Positions 37,530 through 46,524 of a stretch of 64,000 bases of DNA are shown in pieces. A program made the translations under genes and the position numbers. Within the stretch, counting starts at the first letter, position 1. Every line of letters starts with the position of its first letter. The notes beneath the pieces were generated by a model. It was not told the origin of the DNA. It made no database searches and was given only the letters and a program-made list of their open reading frames with translations. Source of the stretch: Microbacterium sufflavum (GTDB lineage: Bacteria; Actinomycetota; Actinomycetes; Actinomycetales; Microbacteriaceae). The stretch is taken from the NCBI RefSeq assembly GCF_023101165.1, contig NZ_CP078076.1, forward strand, positions 3,162,001-3,226,000, in the 5' to 3' direction.

Positions 37530-38111
37530 TCAGCGCGCGAGCAACTGCCGTCGCGAGCTGATCACGCCGGTGTCGAATCCCGCGAGATGCAGTCCGCCGT
37601 GGAAGCGTGCGTGCTCGATCTTGATGCACCGGTCCATCACCACCGCGAGCCCCGCGGCCTCGGCGATCGTGGCGGCCTCCTCGTTCCACGACCCGAGCTG
37701 GAGCCACAGGGTCGAGGCCCCGGCGTCGATCGCCTCCTGCGCCACGCCCGGCAGGTCGTCGTGGCGACGGAACACGTCCACGATGTCCGGCCGCACGGGA
37801 AGGTCCGCGAGGGAGGCGTAGACGGGCTGTCCGAGGATCTCGGTCTCCCGCGGGTTCACCAGGTACACGTCGTAGGCCGTGCTGGACAGCAGGTAGGTCG
37901 CGACGAAGAACGACGCCCGTGCCGGGTTGTTCGACGCTCCGACGATCGCGATGGTCCTCGCCCTGCGGAGCAGCGCGAATCGCTCCTGCTGCGTGGGCCC
38001 CGTCCACGTGCGACCAGGGGCGGGCGCGGCCGCGGGAAGGGCGCAGCTCTGCCCGTCCGCGGGCGCCGCCGGAAGAGCGCAGGCGTCGCCGGTCGAGGTC
38101 GTGGCGCTCAT
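37530..38111 (-). CDS. CoA-binding (YccU-type) protein
   Basis: 193 residues. A Rossmann-like CoA-binding domain (TIAIVGASNNPARASF near 55, VYLVNPRETEILGQPVY near 82, LWLQLGSWNEEAA near 138), the stand-alone relative of the CoA-binding domain of ADP-forming acyl-CoA synthetases. It is preceded by an unusual N-terminal extension with a repeated CALPAA unit (about 11-16 and 23-28). ATGA overlap with metY. Last gene of the sulfur/acetate cluster. No enzymatic activity is known for the family. Confidence 0.88.
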   Translation of the reverse strand: MSATTSTGDACALPAAPADGQSCALPAAAPAPGRTWTGPTQQERFALLRRARTIAIVGASNNPARASFFVATYLLSSTAYDVYLVNPRETEILGQPVYASLADLPVRPDIVDVFRRHDDLPGVAQEAIDAGASTLWLQLGSWNEEAATIAEAAGLAVVMDRCIKIEHARFHGGLHLAGFDTGVISSRRQLLAR

Positions 38112-39412
38112 CGGGTGACTCCCGTCGCGATGGTGAGGGCCTGATCCAGGTCCCAGAGGATGTCGTCCGCGTCTTCCAGCCCGACCGAGATGCGGATCAG
38201 ATCGGGACGCACCCCGGCGTCCACGAGCTGCTCCTCGGTGAGCTGGCGGTGCGTGGTCGAGGCCGGGTGGATCACCAGGGTCCTGGCGTCGCCGATGTTC
38301 GCCAGGTGCGACGCGAGCTGCAGGTTCTCGATCAGCTTCTCCCCCGCGGCACGCCCGTCGTCCGCGGCCACCCCGAACGCGAACACGGAGCCGGGACCGA
38401 GCGGGAGGTACTTCGCCGCACGCTCGTGATGCGGATGATCCTCCAGACCCGCCCACGTGACGTAGGCGACCCGCGGGTCGGATGCCAGCCAGTCCGCGAC
38501 GACTCGGGCGTTGGCCAGATGCGCATCGATGCGCTGCGGCAGCGTCTCGATGCCCTGCAGCAGGGTGAACGCCGACTGCGGGCTCAGCGCCGGCCCGATG
38601 TCGCGCAGCTGCTCGGAGCGGAGCTTGGTGAGGAAGCCGTACTCGCCGAAGTTGTCCCACCACCGGATGCCGCCGTACGACGCGACGGGCTCCGTCATCT
38701 GCGGGAACTTCCCGTTGCCCCAGTCGAAGGTGCCCTTCTCGATCACGACACCGCCGAGGGTGGTCCCGTGGCCGCCGAGGAACTTGGTGACCGAGTGGAT
38801 CACGATGTCCGCACCGTGCTCGAGCGGACGCGCCAGGTAGGGCGTGGCGAGCGTCGCGTCCACGACGAGCGGGACGCCCGCCGCATGGGCGACCGCGGCG
38901 AGACCCTCGATATCCGCGATCTCGCCGGAGGGGTTGCCGATCATCTCGACGTACACGACCTTCGTCTCCGGACGGATCGCCGCGGCGAAGTCGACAGGGT
39001 CGGTCGAGGCGACGAACGTGGTCTCGACGCCGAAGCGGCGCAGGGTCACGTCGAGCTGCGTCACCGTGCCGCCGTAGAGCTGTGCCGCGGCGACGACGTG
39101 GTCCCCGGCCCCGACGAGGGCCGCGAAGGTGAGGAACTCCGCGCTCATGCCCGAGGCGGTCGCGACGGCCCCGATGCCGCCCTCCAGCGAGGCCAGGCGC
39201 TCCTCGAGCGCGGCGACCGTGGGGTTGCCTATGCGCGAGTAGATGTTGCCGTACTTCTGCAGAGCGAACAGGTTTCCGGCGTCCGCCGCGTCGTCGAACA
39301 CGAACGACGTGGTCTGGTAGATCGGAACCGCCCGTGCGCCCGTCGATGCGTCCGGCGTGCCGCCGGCGTGCAGGGCCCTGGTGCGGAACCCGAAGCGATG
39401 TTCTTCCGTCAT
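38108..39412 (-). CDS. metY: O-acetylhomoserine sulfhydrylase (aminocarboxypropyltransferase)
   Basis: A 434-residue PLP enzyme of the Cys/Met family. It converts O-acetylhomoserine and sulfide into homocysteine and acetate. ALHAGGTPD is near the N-terminus, YSRIGNPTV near 72, and the PLP lysine in [11 protein letters not shown] near 207. Length fits MetY (about 430) rather than cystathionine gamma-synthase (about 385). Start and stop overlap neighbours by 4 nt. The acetate it releases is the substrate of the enzyme encoded immediately upstream. Confidence 0.93.
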   Translation of the reverse strand: MTEEHRFGFRTRALHAGGTPDASTGARAVPIYQTTSFVFDDAADAGNLFALQKYGNIYSRIGNPTVAALEERLASLEGGIGAVATASGMSAEFLTFAALVGAGDHVVAAAQLYGGTVTQLDVTLRRFGVETTFVASTDPVDFAAAIRPETKVVYVEMIGNPSGEIADIEGLAAVAHAAGVPLVVDATLATPYLARPLEHGADIVIHSVTKFLGGHGTTLGGVVIEKGTFDWGNGKFPQMTEPVASYGGIRWWDNFGEYGFLTKLRSEQLRDIGPALSPQSAFTLLQGIETLPQRIDAHLANARVVADWLASDPRVAYVTWAGLEDHPHHERAAKYLPLGPGSVFAFGVAADDGRAAGEKLIENLQLASHLANIGDARTLVIHPASTTHRQLTEEQLVDAGVRPDLIRISVGLEDADDILWDLDQALTIATGVTR

Positions 39413-41418
39413 GATGTCCTCAGTTCGGCGGCGGAGAGCACGTCGGCGATGTCGTCGACGGCCCACGGGTTCTGCAGCGAGGTGGTGTCCCCGAGGGGGC
39501 GGGGCACTCGACCGGCTCGACGGTCGTGCTCGGCCTCCCACAACTCTGCCAGCAGTCGGCGCATGATCTTGCCGGAGCGGGTCTTCGGCAGATCAGGCAC
39601 GACGACGATGTGTCGGGGCTTCGCGACCGGGCCGATCGCCCGTGCGACCTGCTCGCGCAGCGCGGCCGGTTCGACCTCTGCCCGGCCGGACGGGGTCACG
39701 TACGCCACGACGGCCTGTCCGGTGACGGCGTCCGGCACTCCGGCCGAGCCCGCCTCGCCGACGGTGTCGTGGGCCACGAGGGCTGATTCGATCTCGATCG
39801 TGGAGAGCCGGTGACCCGACACGTTCACGACGTCGTCGAGCCGGCCGAGGATCCAGATGTACCCGTCCGCATCCCTCGTCGCTCCGTCACCCGCGACGTA
39901 GTAGCCGCCGTGCTCGCCCCGGCCGGCGTACGCCGACCAGTACGCGTCGCGATAGCGCTGCGGGTTGCCCCACACCGTCCGCGCCATGCCGGGCCACGGC
40001 CGCCGGACCACGAGCGTGCCCGACTGACCGGCGGCGACCTCGTCGCCGTGCTCGTCCACCACGGCCACGTCGATGCCGGGCAGCGGGACCGAGGCGGAAC
40101 CCGGCTTGAGAGCCGTCACCCCCGGCAGCGGCGCGATCATCGCGGCCCCCGTCTCCGACTGCCACCACGTGTCGATCACGGGCAGCTCATCGCGGCCGAA
40201 GGCGCGGCGGAACCACACCCAGGCCTCCGGGTTGATGGCCTCGCCGACCGTGCCCAGCAGACGCAGCGAGGACAGGTCGTGACCCGCGGGGAGGTCCGCG
40301 CCGAACCAGGTCATGAACGTGCGGATGAGCGTCGGGGCCGTGTAGTACACCGTGACGCCGTACCGTTCGATGATCTCGAGGTGCCGCTCGCGATGCGGGG
40401 CGTCCGGCGTGCCCTCGTAGATCACCTGCGTCAGACCGTTCGACAGCGGCCCGTAGATCTCGTACGTGTGCGCGGTGACCCAGGCCAGGTCGGCCGTGCA
40501 CCAGTGCACGTCGTCCGACTTCGCGTCGAAATGCGCCCAGTGCGCCCAGCTCGCGTGCGTCAGGTAGCCGCCGGACGTGTGCACCAGCCCCTTGGGCTCC
40601 CCGGTCGTGCCGGAGGTGTAGATCACGAAGAGCGGATGCTCCGCGTCGAACGCCTCCGCGTCGTGGACAGGCGAGGCCGTGTCGACCACCTCGTGCCACC
40701 ACACGTCTCTGCCCTCGGTCCACGGCACGTCCTGGCCCGTGCGGCGCAGCACGAGGACGTGCTCCAGGGTGTCCAGGCCCGCTGCCGCGCGGTCCGCGGT
40801 GGATTTGACCTCGGTCGCGGCGCCGCGCCGGAACTGCCCGTCGCTGGTGACGAGGAGCTTCGCGCCGGTGTCCTCGAGCCGGAAGCGCACGGCCTCCGCC
40901 GAGAACCCGCCGAACACGAGCGAGTGGACGGCGCCGATGCGCGCACACGCCAGGGTGACCACCACCGTCTCCACGAGCACCGGCAGGTAGATCACGACCC
41001 GGTCGCCCGCGCCGATGCCGAGCGCCGTGAGGGCGTTCGCGGCGCGGGACACCCGGCGCAGCAGCTCGGCGTACGTCACCGACTCCCGGTCGCCGGGCTC
41101 GCCCTCGAAGTGCAGCGCGACCCGGTCTCCGCGGCCCGCGGCGACATGGCGGTCGAGGCAGTTCACGGCCACGTTGAGCCGTCCGCCGACGAACCACCGC
41201 GCGGCGGGAACGCGCCCGTCGATCGGGGGCTCCCACTCGTGCGCGGTGTGCCACGGTGCAGACCACTCCAGCCGCCGTGCGGCTTCCTCCCAGAACGCGG
41301 TGGGGTCGGCGGCCGCCCTGGCGTAGGCCTCGGCGGTCACGTTGGCGTCCGGGAACAGTAGTGACGGCGGGTAGACGCGCGTCTCGTGCAGCCGGGCCTC
41401 GGTCGCGGTCACGTCCAT
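39409..41418 (-). CDS. acs: Acetyl-CoA synthetase (AMP-forming)
   Basis: 669 residues. P-loop YTSGTTGEPKG (about 265), the acetate-pocket tryptophan motif TWWQSETG (about 415), the hinge DDVVNVSGHRLS (about 525), and the catalytic lysine in PKTRSGKIMRR (about 615). The retained WWQ motif suggests acetate rather than a longer acid. Overlaps the permease gene by 10 nt (ATG 41418). A GTG at 41412 would give a 4-nt overlap. Located in a sulfur cluster rather than beside acetate genes. Confidence 0.92.
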   Translation of the reverse strand: MDVTATEARLHETRVYPPSLLFPDANVTAEAYARAAADPTAFWEEAARRLEWSAPWHTAHEWEPPIDGRVPAARWFVGGRLNVAVNCLDRHVAAGRGDRVALHFEGEPGDRESVTYAELLRRVSRAANALTALGIGAGDRVVIYLPVLVETVVVTLACARIGAVHSLVFGGFSAEAVRFRLEDTGAKLLVTSDGQFRRGAATEVKSTADRAAAGLDTLEHVLVLRRTGQDVPWTEGRDVWWHEVVDTASPVHDAEAFDAEHPLFVIYTSGTTGEPKGLVHTSGGYLTHASWAHWAHFDAKSDDVHWCTADLAWVTAHTYEIYGPLSNGLTQVIYEGTPDAPHRERHLEIIERYGVTVYYTAPTLIRTFMTWFGADLPAGHDLSSLRLLGTVGEAINPEAWVWFRRAFGRDELPVIDTWWQSETGAAMIAPLPGVTALKPGSASVPLPGIDVAVVDEHGDEVAAGQSGTLVVRRPWPGMARTVWGNPQRYRDAYWSAYAGRGEHGGYYVAGDGATRDADGYIWILGRLDDVVNVSGHRLSTIEIESALVAHDTVGEAGSAGVPDAVTGQAVVAYVTPSGRAEVEPAALREQVARAIGPVAKPRHIVVVPDLPKTRSGKIMRRLLAELWEAEHDRRAGRVPRPLGDTTSLQNPWAVDDIADVLSAAELRTS

Positions 41419-42266
41419 CGCCGCAGCAGGTACTTCTCGACCAGCGCGAGCACCCCGTTGGTGAGGGTGCCGAGCAGGGCCAGCAGCACGATCGACAGCA
41501 GGATCCGATCCACGCGTCCGCTGTTCTGCGAGTCGGTCAGCAGAAAGCCGAGCCCCATCGAGGACGCGATGAGCTCCGCGGCGACGAGGAACAGCCACGC
41601 CTGAGCCAGGGCGAGCCGCAGTCCGGACACGACGGAGGGGATCACGGCGGGCAGCTGCACCACCCGGAACAGCGACCATCCGCGAAGGCTGAAGGAGCGG
41701 CCGGCCTCGACCAGCTGGGGGTCGACGTGTCGCAGGGCCGAGGCGACGGTGGTGTACACGGGGAAGAAGGCACCGATCGCGATCAGGGTGACCTTCGACT
41801 CCTCGCCGATCTGCATCCACAGGATGAGCAGCGGCACCCAGGCGAGAGAGGGCACGGCCCGCAGTGCGGCGAGCGTGGGACTCAGCAGCACGTCGCCGAG
41901 GCGCGAGAGACCGACGATCCCGGCGACCGCGAGACCGATCACCGAGCCGATCGCGAAGCCGAGCAGCACGCGCTGCACGGAGATCGCGATGTGCGTCCAC
42001 AGTTCTCCGCGCTGGGCGAGTTCGACACCGGCCGTCACGACCGAGGCGGGTGCGGGCAGCCGGTAGGGGGGCACGATCCCGGTCGCGGTCACGTACTGCC
42101 AGGCGCCGAGGATCAGCAGCGGGAGCACGAGCCCGGCGACGACCCGCACGGCCGGGCGGCTCCACCCGTGCCCCGCGCCGGCCGGACGCCGGTGCTCGCC
42201 CTTCGCGACGTCGAGCGCGTCCCGCGAGTCCGCCGGGACGATGGCCCGCTGGTCGAGATCGGTCAC
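41409..42266 (-). CDS. ssuC: Aliphatic sulfonate/nitrate-type ABC transporter permease
   Basis: 285 residues with about six transmembrane helices, and the BPD-type inner-membrane signature (EAGRSFSLRGWSLFRVVQLP near 200, with the following AVIPSV). GTG start with GTGA overlap onto the substrate-binding-protein stop. Belongs with the binding protein and ATPase upstream. Substrate class inferred from family only. No SsuD/SsuE monooxygenase is present in the window. Confidence 0.88.
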   Translation of the reverse strand: MTDLDQRAIVPADSRDALDVAKGEHRRPAGAGHGWSRPAVRVVAGLVLPLLILGAWQYVTATGIVPPYRLPAPASVVTAGVELAQRGELWTHIAISVQRVLLGFAIGSVIGLAVAGIVGLSRLGDVLLSPTLAALRAVPSLAWVPLLILWMQIGEESKVTLIAIGAFFPVYTTVASALRHVDPQLVEAGRSFSLRGWSLFRVVQLPAVIPSVVSGLRLALAQAWLFLVAAELIASSMGLGFLLTDSQNSGRVDRILLSIVLLALLGTLTNGVLALVEKYLLRRWT

Positions 42267-43303
42267 TCGTCCCCGACCGCCTTCTTCGCGAACGTGTCGT
42301 TCACGATCGACGAGAGCGCCTTGTCGACCGACGCCTGGCCTCCCTGCACGTCGCCGGACTCGGCGAGCACGGGCGCGATCTTCTCGAGCACCGCGAGCTG
42401 GTCGTCTCCGGGGATGCCGCTCACGTCGAGGTTCGAGCGCTCCTGGATCACGGTGGTAGCGACCTCGACGTCGATGCCCGCGACCTCCGCGAGCAGCGCC
42501 GCCGTCTCCTCGGGGTTCTGCAGAGCCCACTCGCGCGCCTGCTCGTAGGCGTCGACGACCGCCTGGGCGAGGTCGGGGTGCTCGGTGAGGAAGTCCTCCG
42601 TGGCGTTGAGGAAGCCGTAGGTGTTGAAGTCGACGTTGCGGTAGACGAGCGTGTCGCCCGACTCGACCTCGGCGGCCGCCATGATGGGGTCGAGCCCGGC
42701 CCACGCGTCCACCGAGCCGCCGTCGAGCGCGGCGCGACCGTCGGCGTGCTGCAGGTTCTGCACCTCGACGTCGGACAGGGAGAGGCCCGCCTCGTCCAGC
42801 GCCTGCAGCAGGAAGAAGTAGGGATCGGTGCCCTTGGTGGCCGCGACCGAGGCGCCCTTCAGGTCTTCGACCGAGGTGATGTCGCTGTCGGGTCCGACGA
42901 CGATCGCCGACCACTCCGGCTGCGAGAAGATGTCGATCACCTGGATGGGCGAGCCGTTGGCGCGGGCGAGCAGCGCCGCGGATCCCGCGGTCGAGCCGAC
43001 ATCGACAGAACCGGAGCGGAGCAGCTCGTTCGCCTTGTTGGAGCCGGCGGACTGCACCCACTCGACCGTCACGTCGTCGCCCAGGATGTCCTCCAGGATC
43101 CCCTGGTCGCGCACGACGAGGCTGAGCGGGTTGTAGGTGGCGAAGTCGATGGTGAGGGTGTCGGACGACCACTCGGCGTCGGCCGCCGGTGCGGTGTCGG
43201 TGTCGGCGGTCGCGTTCTCTCCCGCGACGCAGCCGGTCGCGACGAGCATCATCGTCCCGGCGATCGCGATCGCGGGGATGATTCGGCGGGTGATTGTGCT
43301 CAT
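42263..43303 (-). CDS. ssuA: Sulfonate-type ABC transporter substrate-binding lipoprotein
   Basis: 346 residues. Signal peptide with a lipobox ending at Cys25 (LVATGC), then an NMT1/SsuA-type periplasmic-binding fold (LSLVVRDQGILED, GSVDVGSTAGSAALL, and VAATKGTDPYFFLLQALDEAG, described by its pattern). The KGTDPY loop is typical of sulfonate binders, but nitrate, taurine or thiamine-precursor transport cannot be excluded. The start overlaps the ATPase gene stop (ATGA). Confidence 0.88.
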   Translation of the reverse strand: MSTITRRIIPAIAIAGTMMLVATGCVAGENATADTDTAPAADAEWSSDTLTIDFATYNPLSLVVRDQGILEDILGDDVTVEWVQSAGSNKANELLRSGSVDVGSTAGSAALLARANGSPIQVIDIFSQPEWSAIVVGPDSDITSVEDLKGASVAATKGTDPYFFLLQALDEAGLSLSDVEVQNLQHADGRAALDGGSVDAWAGLDPIMAAAEVESGDTLVYRNVDFNTYGFLNATEDFLTEHPDLAQAVVDAYEQAREWALQNPEETAALLAEVAGIDVEVATTVIQERSNLDVSGIPGDDQLAVLEKIAPVLAESGDVQGGQASVDKALSSIVNDTFAKKAVGDE

Positions 43304-44142
43304 CGGGTCTCCTCGGTGCTGCGGTGGTGGGTGTCGACGCCGAGTCCCTCGAGGAGGTCGGCGCGCAGGTCGGCGAGGCCGCGGTCGGCGCGGTCGCGGG
43401 GTCGGGCTCCCGGCACCTCGATCGTGCGGGCGACGGAGGCGTGGTCGTGGTCGCCGAGGGTGCGCAGCAGCAGCACGCGGTCGGCGAGGTAGAGGGCCTC
43501 TTCCACGTCGTGCGTCACGAGGAGCACGGTGGTGGGCTCGGCTGCGTGGATCTTCAGCAGCAGGTCGTGCATGCGCAGGCGCGTGAGGGCGTCGAGCGCG
43601 CCGAAGGGCTCGTCGAGCAGCAGCACGGAGGGGTTGCGGGCGAGGGCTCGCGCGAGGGATGCCCGCTGCGCCATGCCCCCGGAAACCTCACGCGGGCGCT
43701 GATCGGCGGCATGGTCGAGTCCCACCAGGTGCAGCAGCTCCTGCACGCGCGCGCGTCCCGCTCGACGCCCGGTGCCTCGTGGCAGGCCGAGCTCGACGTT
43801 CTGTGCGATCGTCCGCCAGGGCAGCAGCCGCGGCTCCTGGAAGGCGACCGCGGTGCGCTCGTCCACGTCGGCGACCGCGGTGCCCCCGATGCGGATGCTG
43901 CCGCGGCTCGGGGCATCGAGTCCGCCCACGAGACGCAGGAGAGTCGACTTGCCGCACCCGGAGGGGCCGACGACAGCGACGATCTCCCCCGCGCGGATGT
44001 CCAGGTCGATGCCGCGCAGCACCCGTCGGGTGCCTCGTGCGATCGGGAAGGACCGTTCGACGGCGTCGAGTCGCACGTCCTGCGCCGTCGCTGCGGTCGT
44101 CGTGACGTCGGCGGTGCGCGACGCGGGCAGCAGGGCGGTCAT
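43300..44142 (-). CDS. ssuB: Sulfonate-type ABC transporter ATPase
   Basis: 280 residues. Walker A is VGPSGCGKSTLLRL (about 58), signature VSGGMAQRASLARALA (about 153), and Walker B VLLLDEPFGALD (about 176). First gene of the six-gene run ssuB-ssuA-ssuC-acs-metY-CoA-binding. An inverted repeat, TTACGA-N6-TCGTAA, lies 30 nt upstream of the ATG. Confidence 0.92.
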   Translation of the reverse strand: MTALLPASRTADVTTTAATAQDVRLDAVERSFPIARGTRRVLRGIDLDIRAGEIVAVVGPSGCGKSTLLRLVGGLDAPSRGSIRIGGTAVADVDERTAVAFQEPRLLPWRTIAQNVELGLPRGTGRRAGRARVQELLHLVGLDHAADQRPREVSGGMAQRASLARALARNPSVLLLDEPFGALDALTRLRMHDLLLKIHAAEPTTVLLVTHDVEEALYLADRVLLLRTLGDHDHASVARTIEVPGARPRDRADRGLADLRADLLEGLGVDTHHRSTEETR

Positions 44143-44171
44143 AGGCCCATGCTGGCGGAGCGGCTCCTGTG

Positions 44172-44189
44172 TTACGAATGCGGTCGTAA
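44172..44189 (-). promoter_or_regulatory. Candidate operator of the sulfur/acetate cluster
   Basis: TTACGA (44172-44177), spacer ATGCGG, TCGTAA (44184-44189), a perfect 6-bp inverted repeat in the 144-bp gap before ssuB. The geometry suits a dimeric TetR or GntR-type repressor. No adjacent regulator gene is present, so the protein is unknown. Confidence 0.5.
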
Positions 44190-44232
44190 TGTTCCGTCAC
44201 GCAGCGGATCGCCACCGAATCCGGTACGCGAA

Positions 44233-44273
44233 AAGGGCCGCCACGCCCGCCGTGAGGCGGGGTGACGGCCCTT
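44233..44273 (-). terminator. Terminator after rpsA
   Basis: AAGGGCCG (44233-44240) pairs with CGGCCCTT (44266-44273). Inner GC-rich sequence can pair further. TTTTCG follows on the minus strand. Separates rpsA from the downstream ssu cluster. Confidence 0.7.
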
Positions 44274-44286
44274 CTCGGAATGTTAC

Positions 44287-45741
44287 TTAGGAGTTGCCGC
44301 CCGAGAGCTTCTCGCGCAGAGCGGCGAGAGCCTCGTCATCGGCGAGCGTGCCGGCACCGGCCGACTCGCTCGAGAAGGACTGGCCACCGAAGTCGTCGCC
44401 GGCCGCAGCCTCGGCCTCGGCCGCCTTGGCGACCTGAGCCTTGTGCGCCTCCCAGCGAGCCTGGGCCGCAGCGTACTCCTGCTCCCATGCCTCGCGCTGG
44501 GCGTCGAAGCCTTCCTTCCACGCACCGGTCTCGGCGTCGAAGCCCTCCGGGTACTTGTACTCGCCGTTCTCGTCGTACTCGGCGAGCATGCCGTACAGGG
44601 CCGGGTCGAACTCGGTGCCGTTGGGGTCGACCGACTCGTTGGCCTGCTTCAGCGACAGCGAGATGCGGCGACGCTCGAGGTCGATGTCGATGACCTTGAC
44701 GAAGACCTCTTCGCCGACCGACACGACCTGCTCGGCCAGCTCGACGTGCTTGCTGGAGAGCTCGGAGATGTGGACGAGGCCCTCGATGCCGTCTGCGACG
44801 CGCACGAACGCACCGAACGGGACGAGCTTGGTGACCTTACCCGGCGTGACCTGACCGATCGCGTGGGTGCGGGCGAAGACCTGCCACGGGTCCTCCTGCG
44901 TCGCCTTCAGCGACAGGGAGACGCGCTCGCGGTCGAGGTCGACCTCGAGGATCTCGACGGTGACCTCCTGGCCCACCTCGACGACCTCGGAGGCGTGCTC
45001 GATGTGCTTCCAGGACAGCTCGGAGACGTGCACGAGACCGTCCACGCCGCCCAGGTCGACGAACGCACCGAAGTTGACGATCGACGAGACGACACCCTTG
45101 CGGACCTGACCCTTGTGCAGGTTGTTCAGGAACGTGGTGCGCGACTCCGACTGCGTCTGCTCGAGCAGCGCGCGGCGGCTGAGGACGACGTTGTTGCGGT
45201 TCTTGTCGAGCTCGAGGATCTTCGCCTCGATCTCCTGGCCGAGGTACGGCGTGAGGTCGCGCACGCGGCGCAGCTCGATGAGCGACGCCGGGAGGAAGCC
45301 ACGGAGGCCGATGTCGACGATGAGTCCACCCTTGACGACCTCGATGACCGTACCGGTGACGACGCCGTCGTTCTCCTTGATCTTCTCGACGTCTCCCCAG
45401 GCACGCTCGTACTGGGCGCGCTTCTTGGAGAGGATCAGGCGGCCTTCCTTGTCCTCCTTCTGGAGAACGAGGGCCTCGACCTGGTCGCCGACGGCGACGA
45501 CCTCGTTGGGGTCGACGTCGTGCTTGATCGAGAGCTCGCGCGAGGGGATGACGCCCTCGGTCTTGTAGCCGACATCGAGGAGGACCTCATCGCGGTCGAT
45601 CTTGACGATCGTGCCCTCGATGATGTCGCCGTCGTTGAAGAACTTCAGGGTCTTCTCGACCGCGGCCAGGAAGTCCTCAGCAGATCCGATGTCGTTGATG
45701 GCGACCTGCTTGGTGGCCGGGGCGGTCGTTGCGGTAGTCAT
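44287..45741 (-). CDS. rpsA: 30S ribosomal protein S1
   Basis: 484 residues with four S1 RNA-binding domains (about 33-105, 120-190, 208-280 and 293-366; for example GTIVKIDRDEVLLDVGYKTEG and VSSIVNFGAFVDLGGVDG by pattern). This is the Gram-positive/actinobacterial form, shorter than the six-domain E. coli protein. The last 110 residues are a tyrosine/tryptophan-containing, alanine/glutamate-rich tail (AWKEGFDAQREAWEQEY). A leader of over 100 nt is likely: TAGCCT (45879-45884, minus strand) is a possible -10 box. Confidence 0.96.
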   Translation of the reverse strand: MTTATTAPATKQVAINDIGSAEDFLAAVEKTLKFFNDGDIIEGTIVKIDRDEVLLDVGYKTEGVIPSRELSIKHDVDPNEVVAVGDQVEALVLQKEDKEGRLILSKKRAQYERAWGDVEKIKENDGVVTGTVIEVVKGGLIVDIGLRGFLPASLIELRRVRDLTPYLGQEIEAKILELDKNRNNVVLSRRALLEQTQSESRTTFLNNLHKGQVRKGVVSSIVNFGAFVDLGGVDGLVHVSELSWKHIEHASEVVEVGQEVTVEILEVDLDRERVSLSLKATQEDPWQVFARTHAIGQVTPGKVTKLVPFGAFVRVADGIEGLVHISELSSKHVELAEQVVSVGEEVFVKVIDIDLERRRISLSLKQANESVDPNGTEFDPALYGMLAEYDENGEYKYPEGFDAETGAWKEGFDAQREAWEQEYAAAQARWEAHKAQVAKAAEAEAAAGDDFGGQSFSSESAGAGTLADDEALAALREKLSGGNS

Positions 45742-45975
45742 GTAGTGGGTTGTCCTTGTTGAATGGATACTCGGGCTGGAAGCGCGGCCGCGCACGGCCG
45801 ACAGCATGCTTCACAGCGGTTGGATTGTGATTGTTCGGCACCTGGGCATGCGCATGCACGCCACGAGTGACGATTCAGGCTATCAGAAGAAGCGATCCGC
45901 CCGCGAGCGGGGAATCCGCCGCTCCCCTGTGGACAACCGCGACGCCTGATCCCGCATTCCCCGTACCGTGACCGG

Positions 45976-46524
45976 GTGATCCCGTCATCCGCCATCCGGC
46001 TCCGTGCGACGCTGACCGCCGCACTCGTCGCGACGCTCCTCAGCGTCGCCGCCTGCGCACCGAGCCCGCACACGACCCCGAGCCCCACCGCCACCCCGCT
46101 GTTCGCAAACAAGGAAGACGCCTTCGCCGCCGCCGAAGCAACGCTCAGCGAGTATGTCGAAGCCCTCAACGCGGTCGATACGACCAACCCGGATACGTTT
46201 GAACCGCTTTTCAAGCTCTCGAGTGGCACGGTCGAGAAGTCGGACCGCAAGAACTTCTCGACGATGCACGCCGATCGACAGGTGCTGAGCGGAAGCACGA
46301 AGGTGCTGACGTTTCAGGGCCTGGAATCTCGTCTGCCGTTCACCACAGTGGAGGCGGCGATATGCCTCGATGTCTCGGCGGTGCGGATCACCAATGCGGA
46401 TGGGTCATCTGGAGTCTCCCCCGATCGACCCAGTGTTTATGCGCTTACGGTCGAGTTCGTAGCCGCCGGCGAGGGCCGCTACACGGTTGATCGCGCAACC
46501 CCTACGGAGGACGTGTCGTGTTGA
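45976..46524 (+). CDS. Putative lipoprotein
   Basis: 182 residues from GTG 45976. Signal peptide with lipobox LSVAAC (Cys27), then a threonine/proline-rich linker and a soluble domain of about 140 residues ending in VDRATPTEDVSC. Resembles small secreted immunity/NTF2-like lipoproteins in shape only, and no family is recognised. TACCGT (45964-45969) ends 6 nt before the GTG. Codon use is less GC-rich than its neighbours (for example GTTTATGCGCTTACG), hinting at acquisition. Overlaps the next gene by 7 nt. Confidence 0.8.
   Translation: MIPSSAIRLRATLTAALVATLLSVAACAPSPHTTPSPTATPLFANKEDAFAAAEATLSEYVEALNAVDTTNPDTFEPLFKLSSGTVEKSDRKNFSTMHADRQVLSGSTKVLTFQGLESRLPFTTVEAAICLDVSAVRITNADGSSGVSPDRPSVYALTVEFVAAGEGRYTVDRATPTEDVSC

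Noticed and set aside
44143..44286. SAM or other sulfur riboswitch ahead of the ssu/acs/metY cluster
   Set aside because: The gap before ssuB holds only the rpsA terminator and a short protein-type inverted repeat. No multi-stem leader was apparent, and the joints inside the cluster overlap.
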